Below, in pieces: positions 22,371 to 33,631 of a stretch of 64,000 bases of DNA. Every line of letters starts with the position of its first letter. Within the stretch, counting starts at the first letter, position 1. Location: NCBI RefSeq assembly GCF_910592395.1, contig NC_088309.1:14322599-14386598 (forward strand). Direction: 5' to 3'. This DNA comes from Lineus longissimus. Its lineage: Eukaryota; Nemertea; Pilidiophora; Heteronemertea; Lineidae. The position numbers and the translations under genes are program-made. The notes below the pieces were generated by a model, which had not been told where the DNA came from, did no database searches, and worked only from the letters and a program-made list of their open reading frames with translations.

Positions 22371-24760
22371 CCGCAATTTCGTTTCCTAATGAAGGCAAAT
22401 ACACCACGGTGAGCTTTTCACCAACCTTCCAATAGTTGCTAGTGGCCTTCCAATGGCCTATGATCATTTAAAGGTGATAATTACACATTATGGCAAAAAT
22501 GTGAATGCATGGTTGCTATTATGTAATCTGCCATTTAAAAAACACTTACAAAAACATTTTTAGTTCAAACCTTTTTTGAAATATTTTTCGATACAATGAT
22601 AAAACACAAAATTCTTAATAATGATGAATAATGAACACAAGCGAATATGGGTCGTCGTATTGTTTGATGCCACGACTCCACGCCACAACAACAGAGCGTC
22701 CCCAAGTTTGGGAATGTTGTTGGCCTATTTATAGGACGGCTAGAATTATTCACTTGGGAACCCAAATAAACTCCATAACTCGTTTTTGTTGCTGTTTACG
22801 TCTGTGAGAAGTATTTGACAGAAAAATTTGTGATCTGTGAACTATCCTGGATATCTACGCCGGAGGTGCTCTAGTCTGGTTTTTGGTGCCTGTGTTTGTT
22901 GCTATAAGCTTTACAGTGGCGAACTATTGATGGGATGGATGGCGTCCTGGGTTAGGGTTAGAGTTGCGGAAAATTTTACATCGATTGGAGTTATTTAAAT
23001 TACAGAACAAGTAATACATAGGAAATAAACATGGCGGCATTGATAGCATGCATATTGAAATGAATTTCAACAAGTCCGTAATTATGAACAGTACAGACAT
23101 ATGGTTATCAATTTATGCTACATCATTGGTTAATCTGATATTTGGTTGAAATTTTTCACAAAAGATTTGAAATAAATAATTGTTGTTACATTAATTTAAT
23201 GTAAGAACACAAATATAGGTGGCCCGGAGAGGTTCTAACCACGTGATTTAAGTATGCAAATACGCAATATTTATGTCATGTCTCAGATTTTTGATTGCCT
23301 ATCGTCAACATAACACGGAAGCAAAATGCTGTCAGCGCAGCACGATGATTTTAGCGAAACTTTGCAGATTTCATCGCAAGATTATGGAATAAATAAACAT
23401 TAAAAACAGGCTAGTATGAGGGTATTCGTTCAAAAAGAGTATGATAAACTCAATGGTGGCTTTCTTTTATGTTGTCATTGGGTTTATTGGATGAAATCAA
23501 TACCCCATAGACCAGAGAGAACTCTTTGCATAGACCAAACATCGCCCCATGTGCTCTCACACAAATATTCGTAGGACTTCGCCTGTGTGATGGTTAAGCC
23601 GGAGATCGTTCCAAGAACAGTAAAAACAAAAATACTTCGATGATGGGCAGTCTTTATAAGAATTTTTCAGCGATAAATATACGCAGAACGAAGCAATTCG
23701 CCTGTAGGCCCTATAACTATGTAGATATTCTTGGTCTTCGCGTGGTAAAATAAACCAATGAACAGCGCCCGTGCGCCAATGATTGACAGCTGGATATCCA
23801 TCTTGAATGATGCCGCCAAGTCAAAAAAACAAGATGCCACTTACGATCTAATTTCTCGGGAAATAAGAATACGAATGAGATTACACTTACACCTAAATAA
23901 TCTGACTGGTCAATTCTTCAATAGCCCTTAATTTCACGGCAAAAGAATGGGTGGAAGACATGTAGCTTTGTTAAGGAACTAAACATATTGATCGATTGGC
24001 AGCCCATAATTCCCGCAGACTTGCTACGTAATAGTTTTTGCACGATCGTCAATCTTGAGCTCGCAATTAATAATAGTAATAATATTGCATTATATATGAG
24101 ATGGAAGGACTTAATGAACAAGATAACGAACTTAATGAAGACTACGGTTTTATTACAATACGACAAATACTTGCAGCGCAATTTGCATTTCAACAACTGC
24201 CGCGCATGCTATCCCCGGGCTGGCTGCTATCGTCATTTGTAGTCAATCCATGAATCAACAAGGCGACCTCGCCGTGATCTAAAAAAATCGATTCAGCGCC
24301 TACACTTTTACTCGTATTTGGCTGAAAATTGCCAGGAGCCAAATTTCGAAAAAAAATGATCTTGAATATTTTTTTCTGAGTAAAAATGGCCGTTGCTAGG
24401 CAAATGATGCCACACACATAATGACGGAAAAACTGATAATAAGGGTCTGCACTAGCGCTAGCGACGACCCAAAAGAGCTATTTTTCAACAGCGAATTCAC
24501 TACCAAATGGCATATTTTTACGAGAAAAACATAATTTAACAAAAGTTATTAATAGCTCTATCTTCGTTTTTACTCGGTCCATGTTGATGGTTTTTGTCAG
24601 TAATCTTAGAATTCTGTGCACTATTGTTCTAGCGAAAAATAGTTTTAAAAAAAGTTTGAAATAAAAAGTTTTTTGAAAGGGTTTTTTTAATTGGCTGATT
24701 ACATAATGGAAGACTCGTGCATTCGCATTCCTGCCATAATGTATAAATAGGAGACAAGAT
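22371..24760. other. Non-coding stretch, no gene seen
   Basis: No protein-like frame or clear repeat. A minimal GGGTTAGGGTTAG at 22952 is too short to be telomeric. The stretch ends at the next copy of family A. Confidence 0.4.
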
Positions 24761-24764
24761 TTTT

Positions 24765-24880
24765 GATAATATGCTTAAAACCGCAGTGAAATTGGTGCAC
24801 TGGTTTGGGAGATATTGAATGAAGAAAGGGTTGATATTAATATGATCAGGATTGTACATAAAACTCACTGATTTGGAGGA
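24765..24880 (+). repeat. Dispersed repeat family A, copy 2
   Basis: GTTTGGGAGATATTGAATGA and GTTGATATTAATATGATCAG match copy 1 in the opposite orientation, 2.4 kb away. Confidence 0.75.
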
Positions 24881-26030
24881 ATTCAGTAACTAACGACGTT
24901 TGAGTGATGAAAACATGTTTTTAATCATATGCCTAGCAAAGTTCAAAGGGGATGGTCACTTTGCAAGTTGGTTTACATACGTTTTACCAAGTCAAATTTT
25001 ACACAGTTGGAATCAACTTTTGAAAGAAAAATTCCATTGGTATGGTAGATATAGCTCCGAGTACAGTATGGGCATCTGAAAATATTAATTTTTTCATTTG
25101 AGCGCTTTTATCAAGGCAATTTTGTGTGATTTGTAAAGTGCTGAAATCCTAAGTAAGAACCTGATATTATTCCAAACAATGACCCAGGTGTGTGGGACAA
25201 GGTTTATATTACCGATTTGGATCATATAAGTCATTGCATTTTGTCAAGTGGATTTTCTTATACCTTTCCTTGGTGCAATTGGGGATGAACACCCAAAAGA
25301 ACAGCCAGCATTAAACCACTTGTGAACATAGGTTGATCATTTAATGAGGGCTTTTAAATGCTCTGTTGGTCACAGTCATGTCATTTACCTTTGTCTGCTT
25401 TGGTGAGCAGTGATTTTGTAATACAACCAACTTGTTTGTACTTGACTGGTTTTCGTTGATAAATTGGTTCTCTTGGAGAAGGTGAATTAAGTTACACACC
25501 ATAAGGGTAGCCTACGAGCATTATGATTTAACCATGGCCACTTAGAAATGTAGCTATTGCCTTCATGTGTTTGACCGACACCTGCAACCGTAGTGGTTGT
25601 CATCTGTCATTGGCCAGCGATTTGATACATGGTGGTAAGACATTAAGGAATACAAGGTACCATGTTACATGGAGAAGAACGAATAATCGCACTATCGTGG
25701 ATTACACAAGTTTCATATTTGTGATGGATACATGTATATTAAAACTTATGAGACAGATGTGATCAATGCGGTTATGTACATGCAGAATGAATAGGGTCTG
25801 AATAACTAGTATTGACCCTCAGTGGGCTGGTTTCCACAGGAATCAAGTACTATCCATCGAGCAAGATGTGATGAAGGGGGCATTTCCCTTTGATGCTCCA
25901 TAACAACTTTTTGTGATTTTTTTTCTTTTTTACATCAAGTCTAAAGCTGACAATTTAGAACCGTTGATGTGACCATGTGTTGAATATATGTTTTCATTGC
26001 CTAAGTTAATTCCTCCAAATAAGTGAGTTG
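24881..26030. other. Non-coding stretch, no gene seen
   Basis: AT-rich, with no recognised coding sequence. Confidence 0.35.
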
Positions 26031-26034
26031 TGTG

Positions 26035-27120
26035 TACAGTCTAGATCATACTAACACCTAAACTATTCAACCGTTTTCAATGCGGTTTGCACAAGGTTGC
26101 CGCAAATGTTATTGTCTGTCTCATCATTGTGATTACAATGAAGTGCATTATTGTATTCATTGTTATCGTCAATTTACAAAAGGTCCAAAAAAACTTTTTT
26201 ATTTCTTGAAATACCCATAAAAGAAGCAAAGGTGTTGTTAGTACCACAAAAAATAAGACTGTCTGGTTTGTTTTCAAGTTGATATCTTACACTGGTTCTG
26301 ATTTAACATAATTTTTTGGGTTGAAAATCAACCATGGATAATTCCTATTTGTGGTGACTTCTGACACTGTCCCACTGCACTGCAAGCTCAGATCATGGCT
26401 ACCATCCCAAGGAAGGTTATGGGGTTGGTCACACAAAATTATTTCCTCACAAATATACCTTACCAACAAGATTTAACAAAGAATATTCTTTATAATTCTT
26501 GCTAAGAGACAACTATTCAACAGCCGTTGGAGTGTAATAAGTGTCATGTCCAGTTACATCACGGTGTCAATAACACTTATAACGGTATGCCAATGAATGG
26601 GATAATTATGTCCCTCTTTCATTGAATGATGTTTGAATTAGTGTTGTGTTGTCTTTGCAGTGGTGGAGGTTATGGAAGTTTGGAGGCAGATTTCAAAGGT
26701 CAATTGGAATTGTATCAATTGCATGTTGATATTTTGCAGAAAAAGCATGATAGCTCGAAACCCAGATCAGATATCAACATGAAAACACCACCCCAAAAAG
26801 TCTTCTTGCTGTACTACAACACTAGTGATTTTTTTTGGTGGCATTTTTCCCCAAGTTTTTTCTGGACCTGTTTTAAATGGTCGTTTACATAATGAAGACA
26901 ATTACCCATTTCACTGTAATCAGAATGGACAAAAAGATTTGTGACAACCCTGTGCAAACCACATTGAAATCGGTTTGGTATTTTGGGAGATATCACAAAT
27001 CATAGGTGTTGATACTGATAGGAGCTAGACTGTACATCAGTGACCTTTTTTGTACAGCAGTGTATAACTACAATGTATGTTTGTAAATAAACCGTTGCCT
27101 TGGATTTGAGTATTATCCGA
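26035..27120. repeat. Family A copies 3 (minus) and 4 (plus) flanking 0.85 kb
   Basis: The segment 26035-26110 read on minus (CTTGTGCAAACCGCATTGAA, TAGGTGTTAGTATGATCTAG) matches 26938-27030 on plus (CTGTGCAAACCACATTGAAA, TAGGTGTTGATACTGATAGG). The pair forms an inverted repeat of about 1 kb. Inside, a TTTGCAG acceptor at about 26660 is followed by a protein-like stretch (SLEADFKGQLELYQLHVDIL), a weak exon candidate. Confidence 0.65.
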
Positions 27121-27672
27121 GTGACTGATTTTGAACAGTGCTGATATGGCCCTTAAAATAGTATGGACTAAGTTACTGGTCACAGGCATGAGAGTGAGCT
27201 GAGAGGTCACAACCTGAAAATTTTTCTGAAAATTTTTTTGATGGGGAGGGTTCAAGGGGTGCCTAACTCGCTGAAGAAGTTCAAATTTCAAATGCATTGG
27301 GAGTAATTTCTGGCAAATTACAGAGTTATTCTGCTCTGTTTATTGTGTGGGGGTCCTCCCCAGAAAGATTTCATGCATGGTTTCTTTTTAAAATTCACCA
27401 TTATTCACCCAACCAGCTGTAAGTGTTCATGGCGCCATTTCGATCATGAGGCGAGGCTATCCCGCAGTGCCTTGCGCTGTGAGGGGATTCCCCGAGTTTC
27501 GTCAGTTCGTTGGCTGTTTGTACGGTGAAGATGAGGTCAGCGCTATTTTTAGACAGTACACTATCAATATTTTAGTCTCTTGCACATGCGTTCCATTGGC
27601 GGTACAGCACTGTCAAGGCCGAGTCACACGATTGATTCAGAGACTGACGGCTACAGCGCGATATACATTATA
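27121..27672. other. Non-coding stretch
   Basis: No recognised gene. The frame at 27446-27673 is unlike known proteins. Confidence 0.35.
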
Positions 27673-28149
27673 GGTCACCTGCAACACTTTCTAACTAAGG
27701 GAAAAAAGAATAGGGCATAAGATAACAAACACAGTGGTGAAAACCGCATAAATATCGAACTACCCATCTTCAAGTATGGCAGGTAGAACATTCAAACATT
27801 CCAGGTGATGCAGGAAGAACAAACTGATGATGTACATTGTGCTGTACTGAAATAAAGCTTTTATAGTTTCATGCCTATATTTTGAAATTGTACATTTAAA
27901 CATGTTCATGAAAAGCTCATACCTGTGACAAGGTAATTAGAATATAAGCATGAAACTATCAAAACTCTTTTTTCAGTACAGCACAATCTACATCATTAAT
28001 TTGTTCTTCCTGCACCACCGGGAATGTTTGAATTACATACTGCAATATCTTTAAGATGAGTAGTTTGATTTTTATGCGCTTGTGTTTCTTATGTTATCCC
28101 TATTATTTACCCCAAGTTTAAAATTTTAATAAAAGCGTTTCAGGTCACC
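27673..28149. mobile_element. 477-bp hairpin (foldback) element
   Basis: GGTCACCTG at 27673 and its reverse complement ending at 28149 bracket two arms of about 210 bp. The inner arms (about 27787-27880 and 27950-28040) are closely matched, for example GTGCAGGAAGAACAAA and TTGTGCTGTACTGAA. The loop is about 65 bp. This is a foldback MITE capable of a long RNA hairpin. Confidence 0.85.
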
Positions 28150-29470
28150 TTTAAGCGGCCTGCCTTTGGGAATGCGAAGGCGCGTGGTGATTCGATGGGT
28201 TTGGCGGGAATAATGCGGACAATTTTGATGCCGGGCGGAAAGTTTTGTGGCTGGCTCTTCAGTTCAGGTCAACACCTCTACCCCCCACCCCCACCCCTAA
28301 TTTTCATTGCAGATCTGCGCGAATCTCGGGACCCAACTTTTTGGATACTTCATAACCGGATTTCCGGAAATTACCGGAAAACTCTCATGCCTGTGGTCAG
28401 GAACTGAAGGTACCTCCGGTCACCCGACCAATAGTTCAAAATTCACCTACCGGAATTTCAAATCAGAGAAACTCAAAAGCTCCATTTTGGTTCTTTGAGA
28501 GTCGAGTCGTTTTGCAGTCGTCCCACGTATCCTCATGCAAGGCTAAATGAATGGCATTCAAGATTGCATAGCATGCCAAGCAAACATGACCGCTGTGTGA
28601 CGGCAGTATTGTTGTATCAAGCGAGCGACAGATGTTTTGCAGTCTGTCAATACCAAAGTTAATAATACACCCACAATCCCGTTTGCATTATGTATTGTAG
28701 GACGAAGGGAAATGTGATCAAACTGGTCCGTTGTATTCTAAGCAGCTAAAGCCACAATGGCACTTTTGTGTGTCGCCCAGAGCTCTGGGCCACACAAAAG
28801 ACCTTTTTACACGGTGCGCGTTAAATTCAGATCAGAACTAGTCCAGGACCGGATCCACAAGACCACTTCGATTCATGACAGAAAGCTCGCATTCACACGA
28901 TGCGCGTTCATGAAACTCACTTTGAACTGGATCGAGGATGGTTCTTTAATCATGCCACCGTTAGGCGGCGCAATATGAATCGCCAACGTCTGCTTCTGAC
29001 TGGAGGTACAATAATCGGCAACAATGGCGGCCTCCATGAGAACAGTAGCATGGGACAACACCGGTGATTATTTGCAATGCATTTTCTATTAAACTTAAAA
29101 ATCTGCCAAAAATAGGAAACTGTGTTTTTTTACAAACCGCCACAAGGGGTTAATATCCAAGGTCTGGGACATCCCTCACTGCAATGGCGTATAGGGTTCA
29201 CCACGAAAATCTAGAGAAAATCCTATTTTTGTAAAACAGTTTTCAGATTCTCACTTTCCAAGCTGCTTGTCTCCAGAAATGAAGCCCTTACCGGTGCTGC
29301 CCTCCTGAAAATACCCGGGGGACCATAGAACTGAAATCAATATTTTATGAAAGATTGAATACTACTCTATAATTCAAATCAATATTTATCTTGATTACCT
29401 TGGTATTAACCCACGCCATCCCAGGGTCAACTTTTTGTTTTTATTCTTCAATAATTTGACGCCCATACCG
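28150..29470. other. Non-coding stretch, no gene seen
   Basis: Short frames only. A palindrome CCCAGAGCTCTGGG lies at about 28778. Confidence 0.35.
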
Positions 29471-29654
29471 ATGTAGGTGTCACTGTTGTTGTGCCGCATG
29501 AGAGACAAGACCACTAATGTAGGTGTCACTGTTGTTGTGCCGCATGAGAGACAAGACCACTAATGTAGGTGTCACTGTTGTTGTGCCGCATGAGAGACAA
29601 GACCACTAATGTAGGTGTCACTGTTGTTGTGCCGCATGAGAGACAAGACCACTA
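29471..29654. repeat. Four identical 46-bp tandem copies
   Basis: The unit starts ATGTAGGTGTCACTGTTGTT and ends GACAAGACCACTA. Copies begin at 29471, 29517, 29563 and 29609 and appear identical, indicating very recent expansion. Confidence 0.95.
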
Positions 29655-30659
29655 ATGAATATTCATAGGTTGGAGGGTCCAGGCCTATCTATATACTATA
29701 CATGTACAATGTTTCTTAACCTGGATGAATTCCAAAGCACCAAATATCTATACGGTGAGTAATGGCTCCTGGCCGTTTCATTTTATGAAAAATTGTTTTT
29801 TTTAATTTTATGAACTTTGTGACATGACTAGAGTTTGACTAGCGTGTTTTTGACTAGGGTTTGACTGGGTTTTTTTTTAATAGAGTTTGACTAGGGGCTT
29901 TTTGACTGGGGATTGACTAGGATTTGACTCGTCCAAGCTTATAGATTTACATACATCACGTGGCATCGGCCCTCTCTCGAGACTCTGGTTAATCAATACT
30001 TACCTGGTTCACATATGGTCTGCAGTCTGTTATTGTGTCCGTCGTTGCCATGGCGTTGTTAACCAGAGTAACCGTTTGGGTAGGCATTATTTAAGGAGAT
30101 GTAGAGGCATGTTCCTAAAATATGCATTGTGACGTCATTTCATGCATATTAATTGTGACCTATAACACGCATGTGCAGTGATGTGCTGGCGGGAAAGTTA
30201 ATAATGGCCGAAATGACAGATGTCATTTTTGACAGACTGGACGCAAGGGCCCAACGCGCCGCGTAACGGCAAAAAAGCGAAGCAGACGAAACATTTATAA
30301 CGGGTCACCGTCACTTATTATTGGACTTATAGCGCATTTACGGGATTGCAACTATTTTGCTTTATAGTGTCACCAGGAAAGAAAAGCATGTTAAGCCTGC
30401 ACCACACGGTGAAAATTTGCGTGATGCAAGTGACACGCGTGCATGTTGCGACAGGCAAATTCTCACTGTGTGGGGTCGTTTTTTGCTGCGTATCTCCCCT
30501 CGCGAGTCGAGACGCAGCCGATCTAGCATGTTTGATATTTTCTCGACACGCGAGGAAGTTAATCACCGTGTGGGGGCTACCTGCAGCAATGTTGCGCGAG
30601 TTCGACGAATCACAACAAGCAGATCGGTCACATCCGCCGAAGGAGGGTGAAAGGAAGCG
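29655..30659. other. Non-coding stretch with small repeats
   Basis: A degenerate array of TTTGACTAGG-like units spans 29830-29930. Around 30400-30475 CACACGGTGAAAATTTGCG is followed by GCAAATTCTCACTGTGTG, an imperfect 75-bp hairpin that could be a small MITE. No gene is seen. Confidence 0.5.
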
Positions 30660-31000
30660 AGGGTCGTAGGCCCAAAGCCCTGGCGGGGGGGGGTCTGCTG
30701 GGGGGTTTCCCCCAGGAAAATTTGGATTTCAGAGGCCCTTAGATGCGATTTCCTGACATCTGATGATATATTTAACCTCTCAGCTCCAATTTGAAGGAAA
30801 GACTTTCATGAGAATTTTGCTGTTGTTCCCCTGGCTGTCCTTATAGGCCGATTTGTGAATTAGCATACATTGATTTGAGAAGATTTCCCCAGACATTTAT
30901 TGAAAAGGATTCTTTTATGAAATGCTTGCTAAGCCATGAAAAGGGATGGCGCGCGCCCAAGGCGCCACCCCCTGGATCCGCCACTGAAGTGACTGATCTT
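30660..31000. repeat. Probable dispersed repeat with G/C hairpin start
   Basis: It begins with a G run and the hairpin CTGGGGGGTTTCCCCCAG at about 30698, and ends near 31000 with CCCCCTGGATCCGCCACTG. I recall phrases like these from repeats in other marine invertebrate genomes, but only one copy lies in this window. Confidence 0.4.
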
Positions 31001-31795
31001 CTATACACAGCGCCTCCATAATGCACTCCTCATCTCGCACCGCTGTGTGGAGTGAAATGACCTGAATTCACAGGATGGACGAAGTGGGCACAATGAGACT
31101 CTGTCCAACTTTTACTTATGGAGACATGTTTTGTGTCGGAGATGAGTAATATCAAAAATATATAAGCGAGCCTTATTTTGTTTTTGGTAATATCCTTTCT
31201 TTTAGCTAGCATCACTATACATGTACAATTCCAAAATGTTACTTTACTCACAGATTTGCTGTGCTTTGATGTGGTATGCTGTTTCTGGAAAGAAAAGAAC
31301 ATTACATTCATTTGAATAACTGATGACCAACAAACAGCCCACTGGCACATTTTACTTTTAGGGATAACTTTGCCCAGACCCAGTGGTTACCAGAAAATAT
31401 TCCTCCAGGAGTGAAACCATGGGAAACCCGACTGGAGCAGCAACAATTTTTTCCAAACAGAAGAATGCTAAAATGCAGCATTGTGCACAGAATTATCATA
31501 ATTTCGTGTACAGGGTTGAAAACTCTGTTGTGTGTGCATGTTTTATTGTTAAGCTTGAGAATATTTTCCCTTTGTCTTCAGATTTGAGTCGGACACAGAA
31601 AACCACAGATTTGGCTTAATTTGGATGAAAGGAAGTCAGGGGTTTTTTCGGTCAGCAACAACTGGAATTGCATTAGAAATTTGCATTTATTATTTTTCTG
31701 AATTACGTATTGTCTTTCCTCCTGTGAGCAGTACTTAAGCGGGGTGTCCTAGCAGAATAGCTTCAGAGGTCCTCATTCCATTGCATTTTCATGCC
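31001..31795. other. Non-coding stretch downstream of the minus-strand gene
   Basis: Further exons of the 31796-33051 gene might lie here, but none could be joined with confidence. Confidence 0.35.
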
Positions 31796-33051
31796 CTAAT
31801 CAAGATTGAAAGAACTTGCCTTTTGTAGAACAAGTTCTTTAACAATTGAAGATGCCGCCAATTTGTCGGCGGCCAACTCTTTCTTTGATTGTTCCTGGAA
31901 GAAAATGTATTTCACCAGGCAATTTTCACTCAGGAAGCCTGGCATGAGCAGTACATAATAGTGTAGGGAGGGCGGTGGCCTACCACTTGCAATGGCCACT
32001 ACAATAATGGCTTGGCTTAAATTAAAAGCTTGAAAAACAACATTCTGAACAAAATTTTGAAATCTCCATGCGCGCGTTAATGATCAACAGGTTAGGCCCC
32101 CTATTTTTTATTCATTTCCTAATACTACTACTAGCCTACAAACCTTTCTCTCCAAAGCAAGACGCTTTTTTGCCTGCTTGGGGGCCGGTTCATCATCAGA
32201 TTCACTTGACGATGAATGATTTCTCTTAGGTGGTCTTCTTTCACGATGTCCACGTCCCAATGGCTCTAGTTCTTTACCCAAATTGTTATTCAAGTCCTGT
32301 AATTTTTTTATGCGGCTACTTTTATCTATTGCCCGTTGTCGTACTGGCTTTAGCTCATCGTAAGTATCTGAAAAAGAGACTTTAAGATTACTGTTAGGCC
32401 TACAGTTGGTGCAATACATGAGCTGAGACTTCTGCATGCTGTCAAGCCACTTCCAAGCAATTTTTAGGAGAATAATTAGGAGGTTTTTCAACCATTTTTT
32501 TAGGAATTTCGTTGTTGGCTAATTAAATTATTTAGGAAAAAAGAGAGTGTTTTTTACTTACGGTAAATTATATTGAATGACCCCTGGGTAAAGAGGTTGC
32601 ATGGCCTGGCTTGCAAGTGCTTTGGATTGCACATGCACTTACCACGCTAACACTTGCACATGTTGCACTGCAGTGGCCAGTGCATTTGCGAGTGCAACAT
32701 CTGTAGGCCTATGTGCATGATGGTCCACATGATGCACACTTGACCAGTGCGAAAAGTAAAGAGAGTGTACTCCGAACTATGGCCTACCTCCGAATCGCAG
32801 AACTCGTGCAACAAAAGGCCCAACCATCTGTTCTGGATCTACCTCTGGTGCCGGTTGCTTATTCTTTTTTGATGGTGTGATTCATAATGCTCAATCCAGT
32901 GTGCATAGTCTTTTTTATCTGGACACTTCACTGACACATCAGTAACTCCCAGCTGAAAACATTTCTCGTCAACATCATCAGTGGTCCAACTGGATAGACC
33001 TATGTCTATTTCGTGGGTCTCCGTAAAATAAAACACAGCGAAAGTCTTCAT
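31796..33051 (-). CDS. Small charged protein, spliced, probable transposon accessory gene (DUF4806-like N-terminus?)
   Basis: Three exons can be read: 33051-32788 (start MKTFAVFYFTETHEIDIG), 32367-32144 and 31894-31796, with GT/AG borders and fitting phases (1 and 0). Exon 1 needs one base shift in an A run near 32872 to join HYESHHQ to KNKQPAPEVDPEQMVGPFVA. Exon 2 encodes TYDELKPVRQRAIDKSSRI and a basic, serine-rich RNHSSSSESDDEPAP linker. Exon 3 reads EQSKKELAADKLAASSIVKE and stops at 31796, or splices onward from a GC-type donor (AAAAG|GCAAGT) at 31820. The short beta-rich start plus linker resembles invertebrate proteins that end in a DUF4806 domain, but that domain is not visible. It is divergent from the CACTA-type transposase 0.6 kb away, suggesting a two-gene element. 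The identity is inference. Confidence 0.5.
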
Positions 33052-33631
33052 TTTTAATCAAAATCATGAACAGAAATCCAAAACACTGACATGAACAAAG
33101 ATAGCAGACGACGCTGGCTGCTCCCGCTCCCGCCGGCAGCAAAGTCAACAGGTCAAAGTTTAAAATAACAACTAGATAAAAATGTTAAATTCAGTTAGGA
33201 AGGTCATGAGGAACTCTAAAATAATTAACAAAAAGGATGATCACTAGAAATAATTTATAACATCAAAGATAATTTTAAATTTACATTAAAAATGATTTTG
33301 CGACAATGAACAGCCATGACTTATTTGGTGCGGTCCAGAAGAAAATGGGAAGACTTCCCGAATTTGAAGTTCATGTCAACCGTCGACTCATATATTATTG
33401 GGCACTTAGTAATTTTTCTTAGCCATACATCTTCAATTCAAGTAACCTGAAACTGGCCATTTCCTTTTTTCATCCTATTCACTGAGCATCGTTTGACTAT
33501 CATCCCATCCCCCCTCTCCCCCCTCCCCCGCCCATTACAATTCCCAAAAAAATGTCTAGTGTGCACAGACATGACAGAATAATTGGCTTTTGAAAATTGA
33601 TATCATTCCTGTGTTAATTTCACTTTTTCAG
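33052..33631. promoter_or_regulatory. Shared upstream region of a divergent gene pair
   Basis: The 580 bp between the minus-strand start at 33051 and the first recognised plus exon at 33632 must hold one promoter and probably both, plus the plus-strand start exon. No TATA box or other motif stands out with confidence. Confidence 0.3.

Noticed and set aside
22952-22965. GGGTTAGGGTTAG as interstitial telomere repeat
   Set aside because: Only about two units here and again near 57438; expected by chance or decay.
29471-29654. Regular direct repeats that might suggest a CRISPR array
   Set aside because: The units abut with no spacers and the DNA is eukaryotic.
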